Shown in pieces: positions 8,015 through 14,943 of a stretch of 34,677 bases of DNA. The notes under the pieces were generated by a model. That model did no database searches and was not told where the DNA came from. It saw only the letters and a list, made by a program, of their open reading frames with translations. Positions within the stretch are counted from its first letter, which is position 1, and every line of letters starts with the position of its first letter. A program made the translations under genes and the position numbers. The DNA comes from CAMFTQ01 sp051881615 (lineage in GTDB: Bacteria; Bacillota; Clostridia; Oscillospirales; Acutalibacteraceae), in assembly GCA_051881615.1 (NCBI GenBank), contig JBJEQF010000025.1, forward strand, positions 1 through 34,677, given 5' to 3'.

Positions 8015-8506
8015 ATGACTTTAAAAGAAAAAATTGCTTATATCAAAGGCTTGACAGAAGGCTTAAAGCTTGATGAAAGCAAGGACGAGGTAAAGGTAAT
8101 CAACGCTGTTATCGAATGTCTTGAGGATATGGCTGTAGCTGTTTCTGATATGGAGGATCTCTATGATGAAATGAGTATGCAGCTTGACGAGGTTGACGAG
8201 GATCTTGCAACCTTAGAGGACGAGGTTTATGACGATTGCTGCTGTGACGATGATTGCGACTGCGATTGTGACTGCGATGATTACGATTGTGACGAGGACG
8301 ATATTTTCTACGAGGTTACCTGCGGCAGCTGCGGCGAGGTTATCAACGTATCAGAGGACGTACTCCTCTGCGGCGAGATTGAATGTCCAAAGTGCGGCGA
8401 GGTTCTTGAGTTTGATTTCTCTGACCTTTGCTGTGATGATGACGATGATTGCGACTGCGGCTGCGGCTGTGGCTGCGACCACGGTGACGAGGACTTAATG
8501 TCTTAA
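8015..8506 (+). CDS. CD1247-like Asp/Cys-rich protein with zinc-ribbon
   Basis: Function unknown. This 163-aa acidic protein resembles the clostridial family named after C. difficile CD1247, commonly found after efp. The N-terminal 70 residues form an acidic, helix-prone segment (TLKEKIAYIKGLTEGLKLDESKDEVKVINAV and onward). A run of alternating Asp and Cys covers about 74-93, a CxxC...CxxC zinc-ribbon (Cys103, 106, 124, 127) covers about 101-132, and a second D/C/G-rich tail covers 139-155. More than twenty Cys residues in total argue for metal binding in the cytoplasm; there is no signal peptide. The repetitive Asp-Cys codons create a low-complexity DNA stretch that keeps other frames open. 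RBS AAGGAG precedes ATG 8015. Confidence 0.8.
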   Translation: MTLKEKIAYIKGLTEGLKLDESKDEVKVINAVIECLEDMAVAVSDMEDLYDEMSMQLDEVDEDLATLEDEVYDDCCCDDDCDCDCDCDDYDCDEDDIFYEVTCGSCGEVINVSEDVLLCGEIECPKCGEVLEFDFSDLCCDDDDDCDCGCGCGCDHGDEDLMS

Positions 8507-8523
8507 TTTCTTTCACAAATTAA

Positions 8524-8558
8524 CGCCTCTCGTATAGAATAACGAGGGGTGTTTTTTT
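8524..8558 (+). terminator. Intrinsic terminator after efp-CD1247 unit, carrying the yunB Shine-Dalgarno
   Basis: CGCCTCTCGT (8524-8533) pairs with ACGAGGGGTG (8542-8551), with two G-T pairs and an eight-base loop, followed by seven T (8552-8558). The 3' arm GAGGGGTG is also the best Shine-Dalgarno for the TTG start of yunB at 8557, which begins inside the T tract. Confidence 0.82.
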
Positions 8559-9219
8559 GCTTTGCAGAAAGAAATTATCGCATCGTAAAAAGAAGCTTAT
8601 AATTTTTTCTGTTGTTTTCTTTGCTTTTATCTTTTTCGTTATTATACTGTTTGAAAAGGTAGCCGATCCGTATCAGGTGAAAATGATAGAAAACAGGGCA
8701 AGAGTAATAGCAGAGGAGATTATAAACGAAGGTGTTACAACAGTTTTACAAAGTGAAAAATATACATATGACAAGTTTGCACAGATAACCTATTCAGGCT
8801 CAAACACAGTAAGCTCCGTTGCAATAAACAGTGTAACGGCAAACAGCTTTAAGGCGGAATTAAACAGCGAAATTCAAAGAAAGCTAAAGGAAGACAGATA
8901 TATAGAATATAAAGTACCGCTTGGAGCCTTTACCGGAATTACCGTTTTGTCTGACACAGGCCCTGAAATTACCATAAACTTCACGCTTGACGGAAGCTTT
9001 AATTCAAAGCTTTCAAGCACGATTACGTCAGCCGGAGTTAATCAGACTATTCATCATATTGAGCTTTGTGTAGAGGCGAGAATGATAACCTCAAATCCCG
9101 GCTTTACAAGGGAAATACTCTTTGAAACTAATTTTGAAATAGCACAGACTGTAATAGTAGGCGAAATACCAAATCTCTACACAGGCTACGGCTCGCTGGG
9201 CTTAGGCTACAGCAAATAA
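8557..9219 (+). CDS. yunB: Sporulation protein YunB family
   Basis: YunB-type membrane protein of 220 aa; B. subtilis YunB is needed for efficient sporulation. A basic N terminus (CRKKLSHRKKKL) leads into one membrane segment at about residues 15-33, and the rest is predicted outside. Family hallmarks are the AEEIINEGV segment, the KVPLGAFTGITVLSDTGPEI block and the SAGVNQTIHHIELCVEARM block. No earlier ATG exists in frame; TTG at 8557, five bases after GAGGGGTG, is the likely start although it lies in the preceding terminator. I see no sigma-A promoter between the terminator and the gene, so expression may need readthrough or an undetected sporulation promoter upstream. Confidence 0.85.
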   Translation: MLCRKKLSHRKKKLIIFSVVFFAFIFFVIILFEKVADPYQVKMIENRARVIAEEIINEGVTTVLQSEKYTYDKFAQITYSGSNTVSSVAINSVTANSFKAELNSEIQRKLKEDRYIEYKVPLGAFTGITVLSDTGPEITINFTLDGSFNSKLSSTITSAGVNQTIHHIELCVEARMITSNPGFTREILFETNFEIAQTVIVGEIPNLYTGYGSLGLGYSK

Positions 9220-9255
9220 AAAAACTGACTTTTTCAAATAAAATCAAAAAAACAC

Positions 9256-9284
9256 TTGCTTTTTATGCTCAGATATGGTATTAT
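9256..9284 (+). promoter_or_regulatory. Sigma-A-type promoter for rplS
   Basis: -35 TTGCTT (9256-9261), 17-base spacer, -10 TATTAT (9279-9284). The predicted start near 9291 leaves a roughly 115-base leader before the rplS ATG. Confidence 0.75.
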
Positions 9285-9290
9285 AAGCAA

Positions 9291-9400
9291 GAATTTGGAT
9301 ACCGTCAGAACTCATGACGGGGTTCAGATAACGGCTTTGCCGTCATTTTGAAGCGGATAGTCCTCTGCCAAATGGCACGAATATCTGAAAAATCAGGAGG
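9291..9400 (+). promoter_or_regulatory. Structured rplS leader, candidate L19 autoregulatory leader
   Basis: Between promoter and rplS lies a foldable leader. Hairpin 1 is CCGTCA/TGACGG (9302-9307, 9315-9320). A closing 8-bp perfect helix TTCAGATA/TATCTGAA (9323-9330, 9382-9389) encloses hairpin 2 ACGGC/GCCGT (9331-9335, 9339-9343) and hairpin 3 TGCC/GGCA (9366-9369, 9374-9377). TCCT at 9361-9364, inside the enclosed part, could alternatively pair with the AGGA of the Shine-Dalgarno (9395-9398). Firmicutes are known to have an L19 leader RNA controlling rplS; identity with that family is inferred from position and structure and was not tested against a covariance model. Confidence 0.6.
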
Positions 9401-9406
9401 ATAAAA

Positions 9407-9754
9407 ATGGACGCATTAAAGAAAATTGCAGCAGATTCAATGAAAGCTTCTTTGCCACAGTTCGGCATCGGTGATACTGTAAGAGTATCTGTAAACATCC
9501 GTGAAGGTGACAGAGAAAGAATCCAGATGTTCGAGGGCACTGTTATTGCTAAAAAGGGCAGCGGTGTCGGCGAAACATTTACAGTAAGACGTGTTGCCTA
9601 CGGTGTAGGCGTAGAGAGAGTTTTCCCGATGCACTCACCTAACGTAAAGGACGTTACTGTAATCAGAAAGGGTAAAGTTCGCAGAAGCAAGCTTTATTAT
9701 CTGCGTGACCGTGTTGGTAAGTCAGCAAAGGTTAAGGAGCAAATCCGCAAGTAA
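9407..9754 (+). CDS. rplS: 50S ribosomal protein L19
   Basis: Large-subunit protein bL19, 115 aa, located at the 30S-50S interface. Diagnostic segments are FGIGDTVRVSVNIREGDRER, IQMFEGTVIAKKGSGVGETF, GVGVERVFPMHSPNVKDV and the C-terminal RRSKLYYLRDRVGKSAKVKE. ATG at 9407 is preceded by AGGAGG (9395-9400). It stands alone with its own promoter, structured leader and terminator; the trmD-rimM-rpsP genes often found before rplS in other bacteria are absent here, where yunB precedes it and lepB follows. Confidence 0.97.
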   Translation: MDALKKIAADSMKASLPQFGIGDTVRVSVNIREGDRERIQMFEGTVIAKKGSGVGETFTVRRVAYGVGVERVFPMHSPNVKDVTVIRKGKVRRSKLYYLRDRVGKSAKVKEQIRK

Positions 9755-9760
9755 TTGTTT

Positions 9761-9785
9761 AAAAGGGACTTTATGTCCCTTTTTT
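9761..9785 (+). terminator. Intrinsic terminator of rplS
   Basis: AAAAGGGAC (9761-9769) pairs perfectly with GTCCCTTTT (9775-9783), five-base loop, followed by further T. It lies six bases after the rplS stop. Confidence 0.88.
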
Positions 9786-9816
9786 ACTATCATCTTTTAT
9801 TTGAGAAGGTGTATTT

Positions 9817-10386
9817 ATGAAAAACGATATCGAAAAAACAGATAACAACAATCCCGTTATCAGCACCTCTAAGGGCGTTGCTTCGCTGTATGATTGGGTT
9901 CATACGGTTATTTTTGCGATTGCTTTTATTTCTCTGCTTTTAACCTTTGGCTTCAGAATGGTTGATGTCAAGGGCGGCTCAATGAACAATACATTGCTTG
10001 ATAAAGATAAGCTGTTTGTATCAGATTTATTTTACACACCGTCCTCGGGTGATGTTGTTATAATAAGCCATGGCGAACAATACGATGAACCGCTTGTAAA
10101 AAGAGTAATCGCTACCGAGGGTCAGACGCTTGATATTGACTTTGAAACAGGCACTGTCACTGTGGACGGCATTGTTCTTGATGAACCTTATGTAAGCAGT
10201 CAGACAGTTCAGAAGGATAACGAAATCCCCAAGGTTATTCCAAAGGGTAAGGTGTTTGTAATGGGCGATAACAGGCTTGTTTCTCTTGACAGCAGAAGCA
10301 AAGAGGTAGGATTGATTGATGAGGATGCAATTATCGGTAAGGCTTACTTTGTGTTCTTTCCGTTCGACAGAATTAAAAGCGTATAA
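9817..10386 (+). CDS. lepB: Signal peptidase I
   Basis: Membrane serine protease that cleaves signal peptides from exported proteins. The protein is 189 aa, the short Gram-positive form, with one N-terminal membrane segment at about residues 29-46 and the catalytic domain outside. The Ser/Lys dyad is Ser55 in KGGSMNNTL and Lys95 in PLVKRVIATEG. Box E is GDNRLVSLDSRS, close to the usual GDNRxxSxDSR, and the C-terminal GKAYFVFFPFDRI also fits. ATG 9817 follows GAGAAGGTG. In Firmicutes lepB often follows rplS, as here. It has its own terminator at 10396-10428. Substrates within this window would include the amylase precursor. Confidence 0.95.
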   Translation: MKNDIEKTDNNNPVISTSKGVASLYDWVHTVIFAIAFISLLLTFGFRMVDVKGGSMNNTLLDKDKLFVSDLFYTPSSGDVVIISHGEQYDEPLVKRVIATEGQTLDIDFETGTVTVDGIVLDEPYVSSQTVQKDNEIPKVIPKGKVFVMGDNRLVSLDSRSKEVGLIDEDAIIGKAYFVFFPFDRIKSV

Positions 10387-10397
10387 GAATTCAAAAG

Positions 10398-10428
10398 GCT
10401 CTGCTTGATTGTTCAAGCGGAGCTTTTT
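10398..10428 (+). terminator. Intrinsic terminator of lepB
   Basis: GCTCTGCTTGA (10398-10408) pairs with TCAAGCGGAGC (10413-10423) with one T-G pair and a four-base loop, followed by five T. Confidence 0.87.
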
Positions 10429-10462
10429 AATGTCGGATATTTACTTAATTTGCAAAAAGTGC

Positions 10463-10491
10463 TTGACATACCTTTTTTATTTTGATATAAT
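10463..10491 (+). promoter_or_regulatory. Consensus promoter for the tRNA pair
   Basis: Perfect -35 TTGACA (10463-10468), 17-base spacer and perfect -10 TATAAT (10486-10491), ending 20 bases before tRNA-Ser. Such full consensus promoters are typical of stable RNA genes. Confidence 0.92.
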
Positions 10492-10511
10492 AGCAAAGCT
10501 GTCAGTGATAC

Positions 10512-10604
10512 GGAGAGATGTCCGAGCTGGCCGAAGGAGCATGATTGGAAATCATGTGTACGGTTACCACCGTACCAGGGGTTCAAATCCCCTTCTCTCC
10601 GCCA
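10512..10604 (+). tRNA. tRNA-Ser(GGA)
   Basis: 93 bases including encoded CCA. The acceptor stem GGAGAGA/TCTCTCC (10512-10518, 10594-10600) is followed by discriminator G and CCA. The anticodon stem CATGA/TCATG encloses loop TTGGAAA, anticodon GGA. A long variable arm (GTACGGTTACCACCGTAC) is typical of serine tRNAs, and the T arm contains GGTTCAAATCC. It reads UCC and UCU codons. Confidence 0.98.
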
Positions 10605-10607
10605 TAT

Positions 10608-10683
10608 GGGAGCATAGCTCAGCTGGGAGAGCATCTGCCTTACAAGCAGAGGGTCACAGGTTCGAGCCCTGTTGTTCCCACCA
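10608..10683 (+). tRNA. tRNA-Val(TAC)
   Basis: 76 bases with encoded CCA. The acceptor stem GGGAGCA/TGTTCCC has one G-T pair. The D arm is GCTCAGCTGGGAGAGC, the anticodon stem TCTGC/GCAGA encloses loop CTTACAA with anticodon TAC (UAC), and the T arm is CAGGTTCGAGCCCTG. It is three bases after tRNA-Ser and cotranscribed with it. The UAC anticodon reads GUA and, depending on modification, other valine codons. Confidence 0.98.
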
Positions 10684-10687
10684 TAAC

Positions 10688-10722
10688 AAACCGCTGAATC
10701 CAAAACGGGTTCAGCGGTTTTT
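10688..10722 (+). terminator. Intrinsic terminator of the tRNA operon
   Basis: AAACCGCTGAATCC (10688-10701) pairs with GGGTTCAGCGGTTT (10707-10720) through 14 bp with one T-G pair, loop AAAAC, followed by T-rich sequence. It ends six bases before the stop of the convergent radical SAM gene and may act in both directions. Confidence 0.9.
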
Positions 10723-10727
10723 CTCTG

Positions 10728-11630
10728 TTATATCAACTTATTTCCCTGAATGATATTTCTTTTTGAAAATTCTCTGTTTATGCTGTTTAATACCGTTTTT
10801 TTGTCACCGCTCCACATAGGGGCAACGAGCAGTCTTTTATCTCCGTCACCTGTCAGACGGTGAATAACAACATTTTTCGGCAAATTCTCAATACAGTCGC
10901 ACAGAATATCAATATAGCTTTCCATACTAAGAACATCAAATTTGCCGTTTATATATTCTGTGTATAAGTCTGTTCCTTTTAATACGTGCAGCAGCTGGAG
11001 CTTAATTCCGTCAGTTACTTTTCCAACATATCTAACGGTACTTAACATATCCTCTTTGCTTTCGTTCGGCAAGCCTAAAATTACGTGTGTAATAACCTCA
11101 ATGCCGATTTTGTGCAGATTTTCTACAGCCTCGTCATATACAGACAGGGGATACCCTCTGCGAATATATTTTGCTGTACTTTCGTTTACAGTTTGCAGTC
11201 CAAGCTCCACCCATACAGGCTTTATACGGTTTAGCTCACTAAGGAGTTTCAGCACAGGCTCTTGTAAGCAGTCGGGACGTGTTGCTATTGACAGTGCAAC
11301 TATTTCTTCATTATTTATAGCTTCAAAAAAGATTCTTCTTAAATACTCAATAGGTGCATAGGTGTTTGTATATGACTGAAAATACGCAATATATTTGTCA
11401 GTTTTGATTTTATTCTTAACCATAGCTTTAGCCTGATTTATTTGTTCTGATATTGAAAGCTGTTTGTCAGCGGCAAATTCTCCAGAGCCGCCAGCACTGC
11501 AAAAAATACAACCTCTTGTACCTAATTTTCCGTCACGGTTAGGGCAGGTTGTACCTGCGTTTAAAGAGAGCTTATAAACCTTTTCTCCAAATGTTTCTTT
11601 TAAGTAATTATTTAGTGAGTAGTAATACAT
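10728..11630 (-). CDS. TIGR01212 / YhcC family radical SAM protein
   Basis: Radical SAM enzyme of 300 aa. After the N-terminal NNYLKETFGEKVYKLSLNAG comes CPNRDGKLGTRGCIFC, the cluster-binding Cys set (Cys29, Cys41, Cys44), then CSAGGSGEF, and later VELGLQTVNESTAKYIRRGY, THVILGLPNESKEDML and GIKLQLLHVLKGTDLY, which match the TIGR01212 (E. coli YhcC) family. The biochemical role of this family is not established as far as I know. The frame is open to 11732, but the start is set at ATG 11630 because the -10 box (11662-11667) lies within the longer frame and homologues begin at about this point. Confidence 0.88.
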   Translation of the reverse strand: MYYYSLNNYLKETFGEKVYKLSLNAGTTCPNRDGKLGTRGCIFCSAGGSGEFAADKQLSISEQINQAKAMVKNKIKTDKYIAYFQSYTNTYAPIEYLRRIFFEAINNEEIVALSIATRPDCLQEPVLKLLSELNRIKPVWVELGLQTVNESTAKYIRRGYPLSVYDEAVENLHKIGIEVITHVILGLPNESKEDMLSTVRYVGKVTDGIKLQLLHVLKGTDLYTEYINGKFDVLSMESYIDILCDCIENLPKNVVIHRLTGDGDKRLLVAPMWSGDKKTVLNSINREFSKRNIIQGNKLI

Positions 11631-11661
11631 ATTCTTAATCCGTTTCTTATAAATTTGTTCT

Positions 11662-11690
11662 ATTATACTATAAATAATCGAAAATATCCA
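11662..11690 (-). promoter_or_regulatory. Promoter for the TIGR01212 gene
   Basis: On the minus strand, -10 TATAAT (11662-11667) and a weak -35 TGGATA (11685-11690) with 17-base spacing. It faces away from the amylase promoter at 11711-11739; an 8-bp palindrome TGTTAACA (11694-11701) sits between the two -35 boxes. Confidence 0.6.
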
Positions 11691-11710
11691 TATTGTTAAC
11701 ATATAATTCA

Positions 11711-11739
11711 TTGACTTGTAGAAAAATTTCATTTATACT
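11711..11739 (+). promoter_or_regulatory. Promoter for the dockerin amylase
   Basis: -35 TTGACT (11711-11716), 17-base spacer, -10 TATACT (11734-11739), giving a leader of about 28 bases. I see no catabolite-response (cre) consensus in the intergenic region; the only symmetrical element is TGTTAACA at 11694-11701. Confidence 0.75.
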
Positions 11740-11773
11740 GACAATAAGAAATTAACGGAAAGGATAAATTAAC

Positions 11774-14233
11774 GTGAACAGATTACTCAAAAAATCATTA
11801 TCTGCTGTTATGTCGGCTGTTTTGGTCTTTACAGCGTTTGGCTTCTATTTCACATCACAAACGACAAAAGCTACAGCCGCACAAATTAACACAGAACAAA
11901 CCTCGGCAAACCCATACGGTCTGACTGAAAAAATCAAGGACGGTGCAATTTTACACGCTTGGTGCTGGTCTTTTAAAACCATTAAAAGCAATCTGGAAAA
12001 AATTGCAGAAGCAGGCTTTACATCGGTACAGACATCACCTATCAACAAATGCGTGGTAGGCGATAACGGCGGTATGGATCTTATGGGCAACGGTAAGTGG
12101 TATTATCACTACCAGCCTACTCTCTACACAATAGGCAACTATCAGCTCGGTACTCTTGAGGAGTTCAAAGCGCTCTGCAAAGAGGCTGATAATTACGGCA
12201 TAAAAATCATCGTTGACGTAGTTGCAAACCACTGCTCAAGTGATTACAACGCTATTGATTCATCTATTAAAAATATTTCAGGCGGAGCTTTTCACGAGCC
12301 GTTCAGCATCGGCGACTGGGGCAACCGCTTTCAGGGTACACAGGGTCAGCTTTTAAGCCTTTGGGATTTAAACACGCAGAACACTAATGTTCAGCAAATG
12401 ATTTTAAAGTACCTAAAGGAATGTGTAGCCGCAGGTGCTGACGGCTTCCGTTATGATGCGGCAAAGCACATTGAGCTTCCCGATGACGACGAGAGCTTTG
12501 CAAGTGATTTCTGGCCTGTAATTCTTGATAACGGTTCAGAGTTCCAGTACGGCGAAATCCTTCAGGGTGACGGATGCAGAATTGCAGACTATGCAGAGCT
12601 TATGAGCGTAACTGCCTCAAGCTACGGTCACGTGCTTCGTGAATCGTTGCAGGGCAAAAGATTCAGTGCAGATAAACTCAAGAGCTACTATGGTGACGGT
12701 GCACCGACAGATAAGCTCGTTACTTGGGTAGAATCTCACGATAACTACACAGGCGACGGCTCGTGGTCACAAATCAATAATACCCAGATAAGACAGGCGT
12801 GGGCAGTTATTTCAGCACGTGGCGACACAACACCTCTGTTCTTCAGCCGTCCTGATGGCAGCAGTACAACAAGTCAGTGGGGCAAAAACAAAATCGGCGC
12901 AATCGGCGACAGCAACTTCTGCCATCCCGAGGTAACAGCCGTAAACCAATTCAGAAATGCTATGGTAGGCTTGCCAAACAAGCTTTCTAACCCGACAGAC
13001 AGCAACGAGCTTTTAATGATTGAAAGAGGTAACGCAGGAGCAGTTATTATAAATATTTCAAGCTCTGATGTAAAACTCAACTGTTCAACAGATGTAGCAG
13101 ACGGCACATACGAGGACGCTGCTACTGGCTCAATCTTTACAGTATCTGGCGGCAAATTGTCAGGTACAGTTAAAGCAGGTGCTGTAGCCGTTATCTATAA
13201 CAGCACACTAACACTATCTCCTTCTGTATCAATGTCAGAGGACAGCTGCACATTCAGAAACAGCATTACTCTTACATTAGAATGCAGAAATACAACTTAT
13301 TCAACATATCAGATCGGCAATAATCCGGCTGTACCGTACAAATCGGGCGACACAATTACAATAGGCGCTGATATGGCTGACAACACATCTGTTGACATCA
13401 CTCTTTACGGTAAGAATGAAGAGGGTGAAATCAGTAAAACATATACCTACACAAAAGCCTCTGCACCTGTTTTTGACGGTAATACGGTAGTTTATTTTGA
13501 TAACAGCGAATATAACTGGAGCAGTGTTTATGTTTACGCATATCATTCAAACGGCGAAGTGAGGAATGCAGAGTGGCCCGGATGTGAGATGACAGAATTA
13601 GGCTCAGGTATGTACGGCTATGCGCTTGACGACAGCTGGGACTATTCAACAGCATACGTAATCTTTACAAACGGAAGCGGAGAGCAGTATCCCAGCCATA
13701 ACGAGCCGGGTTATCAAATCTCTAAAGGCGATAAAAAGATATTTAACGGAAGCGGACTGTCAGACTATACAATCGAAGTTCCGACTCAGCCTCAGACAAC
13801 GGTACCTCCTGTAACCGTTCCTACAGCGCCAACAGCTCCAACAGCTCCGACAGACCCAACACAGCCTAAGCCAACAGATCCAACACAGCCTAAACCAACA
13901 GATCCGACACAGCCAAAGCCGACAGATCCGACAGCTCCTACTCAACCGCAGACAACACCGTCTGTACCGGTTATCGTAACAGAGCCTTCAACACAGCCTT
14001 CAACACAGCCTTCTACACCGAGTTTATCAATATGCGGTGATGTTGACTTGGATAATTCTGTAAAAATCAACGATGTGACTATGATTCAAAAGTACCTTGC
14101 TTCTATTATCAAGCTGAATTCCGAACAGCTTGCGAATGCAGATACAGACGCAAACGGCTCTATTTCTATCAAGGACGCAACACTTATTCAAAAATATCTT
14201 GCAGACGTAATTTCACAATTACCTTTAAAATAA
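11774..14233 (+). CDS. Secreted GH13 alpha-amylase with CBM26-like module and type I dockerin
   Basis: Extracellular starch-degrading enzyme, 819 aa. A signal peptide (about residues 1-36, ending ATAA) precedes a GH13 catalytic domain at about 45-475, with VDVVANH at 148-153, nucleophile Asp228 (GFRYDAAKH), acid/base Glu261 (YGEILQG) and Asp323 (VESHDNY). Residues 480-560 form a beta-rich linker domain. Residues 565-668 resemble starch-binding CBM26 (TVVYFDNSEYNWSSVYVYAY, AEWPGCEM). A Pro/Thr linker (670-750) contains three PTDPTQPK repeats. The C-terminal dockerin (753-819) has two Ca-binding repeats, DVDLDNSVKIND and DTDANGSISIKD, each followed by an IQKYLA helix. The dockerin predicts attachment to a cohesin scaffold elsewhere in the genome, amylosome fashion. 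GTG start at 11774 after AAAGGA. Confidence 0.93.
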   Translation: MNRLLKKSLSAVMSAVLVFTAFGFYFTSQTTKATAAQINTEQTSANPYGLTEKIKDGAILHAWCWSFKTIKSNLEKIAEAGFTSVQTSPINKCVVGDNGGMDLMGNGKWYYHYQPTLYTIGNYQLGTLEEFKALCKEADNYGIKIIVDVVANHCSSDYNAIDSSIKNISGGAFHEPFSIGDWGNRFQGTQGQLLSLWDLNTQNTNVQQMILKYLKECVAAGADGFRYDAAKHIELPDDDESFASDFWPVILDNGSEFQYGEILQGDGCRIADYAELMSVTASSYGHVLRESLQGKRFSADKLKSYYGDGAPTDKLVTWVESHDNYTGDGSWSQINNTQIRQAWAVISARGDTTPLFFSRPDGSSTTSQWGKNKIGAIGDSNFCHPEVTAVNQFRNAMVGLPNKLSNPTDSNELLMIERGNAGAVIINISSSDVKLNCSTDVADGTYEDAATGSIFTVSGGKLSGTVKAGAVAVIYNSTLTLSPSVSMSEDSCTFRNSITLTLECRNTTYSTYQIGNNPAVPYKSGDTITIGADMADNTSVDITLYGKNEEGEISKTYTYTKASAPVFDGNTVVYFDNSEYNWSSVYVYAYHSNGEVRNAEWPGCEMTELGSGMYGYALDDSWDYSTAYVIFTNGSGEQYPSHNEPGYQISKGDKKIFNGSGLSDYTIEVPTQPQTTVPPVTVPTAPTAPTAPTDPTQPKPTDPTQPKPTDPTQPKPTDPTAPTQPQTTPSVPVIVTEPSTQPSTQPSTPSLSICGDVDLDNSVKINDVTMIQKYLASIIKLNSEQLANADTDANGSISIKDATLIQKYLADVISQLPLK
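13847..13918 (+). repeat. Three tandem 24-bp repeats in the amylase linker
   Basis: Three in-frame copies of a 24-base unit encode PTDPTQPK (residues 692-715), with a partial fourth copy PTDPT. The copies differ by synonymous changes, so this is not a recent perfect duplication. It is preceded by APT triplet repeats and followed by STQP repeats. The whole forms a flexible Pro/Thr linker before the dockerin. Confidence 0.93.
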
Positions 14234-14243
14234 TTTTTAGGCT

Positions 14244-14277
14244 GCACCGACCGAATGCTTTCGCACAAGGTCGGTGC
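14244..14277. terminator. Hairpin between convergent amylase and nicotinamidase-like genes
   Basis: GCACCGACC (14244-14252) pairs perfectly with GGTCGGTGC (14269-14277) around a 16-base loop. It lies between the two stop codons and probably serves as terminator in both directions, although neither side has a clean T tract. Confidence 0.7.
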
Positions 14278-14280
14278 TTG

Positions 14281-14943
14281 CTATACTATTTCATTTACAA
14301 TTCTAATACCGTTAATTTTCATATTGTAAAGCGATGTGATGTTCAACAAATCAGCATTATGGATTTCGGTGTCGTACGTTTCGCACAGGCTTTTTACAAC
14401 ATAAATTTCGGAATATTTGTTTTTTGAGTTAAAATACGCTTCTAAAGTTGTAGCAAGCTGAAAAACACAAATATCGGTACAGCAGCCGACTATTATAAAC
14501 GTATCAATGCTTTTATTGTGACTAAGGAATTTCTGAAAATCATCGCAGAAAAAACCGTTTGTTGAATTTTTTTCGATTATTAAAGGCTCTGCTGAACTCA
14601 GTATCTCATCTGCAATCTTTGCTTCAAAGCTGCCTTTAATACAATGAATAGGGAAGTGCGTAAGCTCTGTGCTTTCTTTTGTGTGACAGTCAGCAAGAGC
14701 TATCTGCCTTATGCCGATATTATTAAGCTTTTTGCAAAGTTCGGCTATCGGCTTTATAATTTTATTTATTCTCTTATCGGCAAGGCTGCCTTTTACTGCA
14801 AAACCGTTTACCATATCAACGACTACTAAAACAGTTTTTTCTGCATTTAAGTTTTCAGCTGATAAATTCTTTGATTTTTCCAATTCGCTTATCATAAAAG
14901 AAAGGTCGTAATTAGTTTTTATGTCTTTATTATTATCAATCAT
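14281..14943 (-). CDS. Nicotinamidase/isochorismatase-like cysteine hydrolase
   Basis: Cysteine hydrolase of 220 aa. The catalytic triad is Asp43 (VVVDMVNGF), Lys125 (IEKNSTNGF) and Cys159 (GCCTDICV). Asp85-x-His87 (ADCHTKES) and His100 (FPIHCIKG) match the metal-ligand pattern of true nicotinamidases (PncA), which hydrolyse nicotinamide to nicotinate and ammonia for NAD salvage; that makes nicotinamidase more likely than isochorismatase, but substrate is inferred. An extra N-terminal stretch of about 35 residues precedes the core. ATG at 14943 follows AGGAG. It is monocistronic and convergent with the amylase. NAD salvage would feed nicotinate toward NadD, encoded at 1342. Confidence 0.82.
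   Translation of the reverse strand: MIDNNKDIKTNYDLSFMISELEKSKNLSAENLNAEKTVLVVVDMVNGFAVKGSLADKRINKIIKPIAELCKKLNNIGIRQIALADCHTKESTELTHFPIHCIKGSFEAKIADEILSSAEPLIIEKNSTNGFFCDDFQKFLSHNKSIDTFIIVGCCTDICVFQLATTLEAYFNSKNKYSEIYVVKSLCETYDTEIHNADLLNITSLYNMKINGIRIVNEIV

Noticed and set aside
8229..8498. 89-codon open frame inside the CD1247-like gene, rich in Ala, Thr and Ile
   Set aside because: It is the +1 shadow of the repetitive Asp-Cys codons (GAT/TGC repeats stay open in other frames). It has no RBS and a low-complexity product.
10409..10753. Open frames on both strands across the tRNA pair
   Set aside because: They run through tRNA-Ser, tRNA-Val and two terminators, all well supported; the frames are incidental.
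13847..13918. Direct repeats considered as a CRISPR array
   Set aside because: Units are contiguous with no spacers and encode an in-frame PTDPTQPK protein linker.
13760..13945. Minus-strand frame rich in Cys, Arg and Trp opposite the amylase linker
   Set aside because: It is the antisense of the Pro/Thr repeat linker; composition reflects the repeat, with no RBS.
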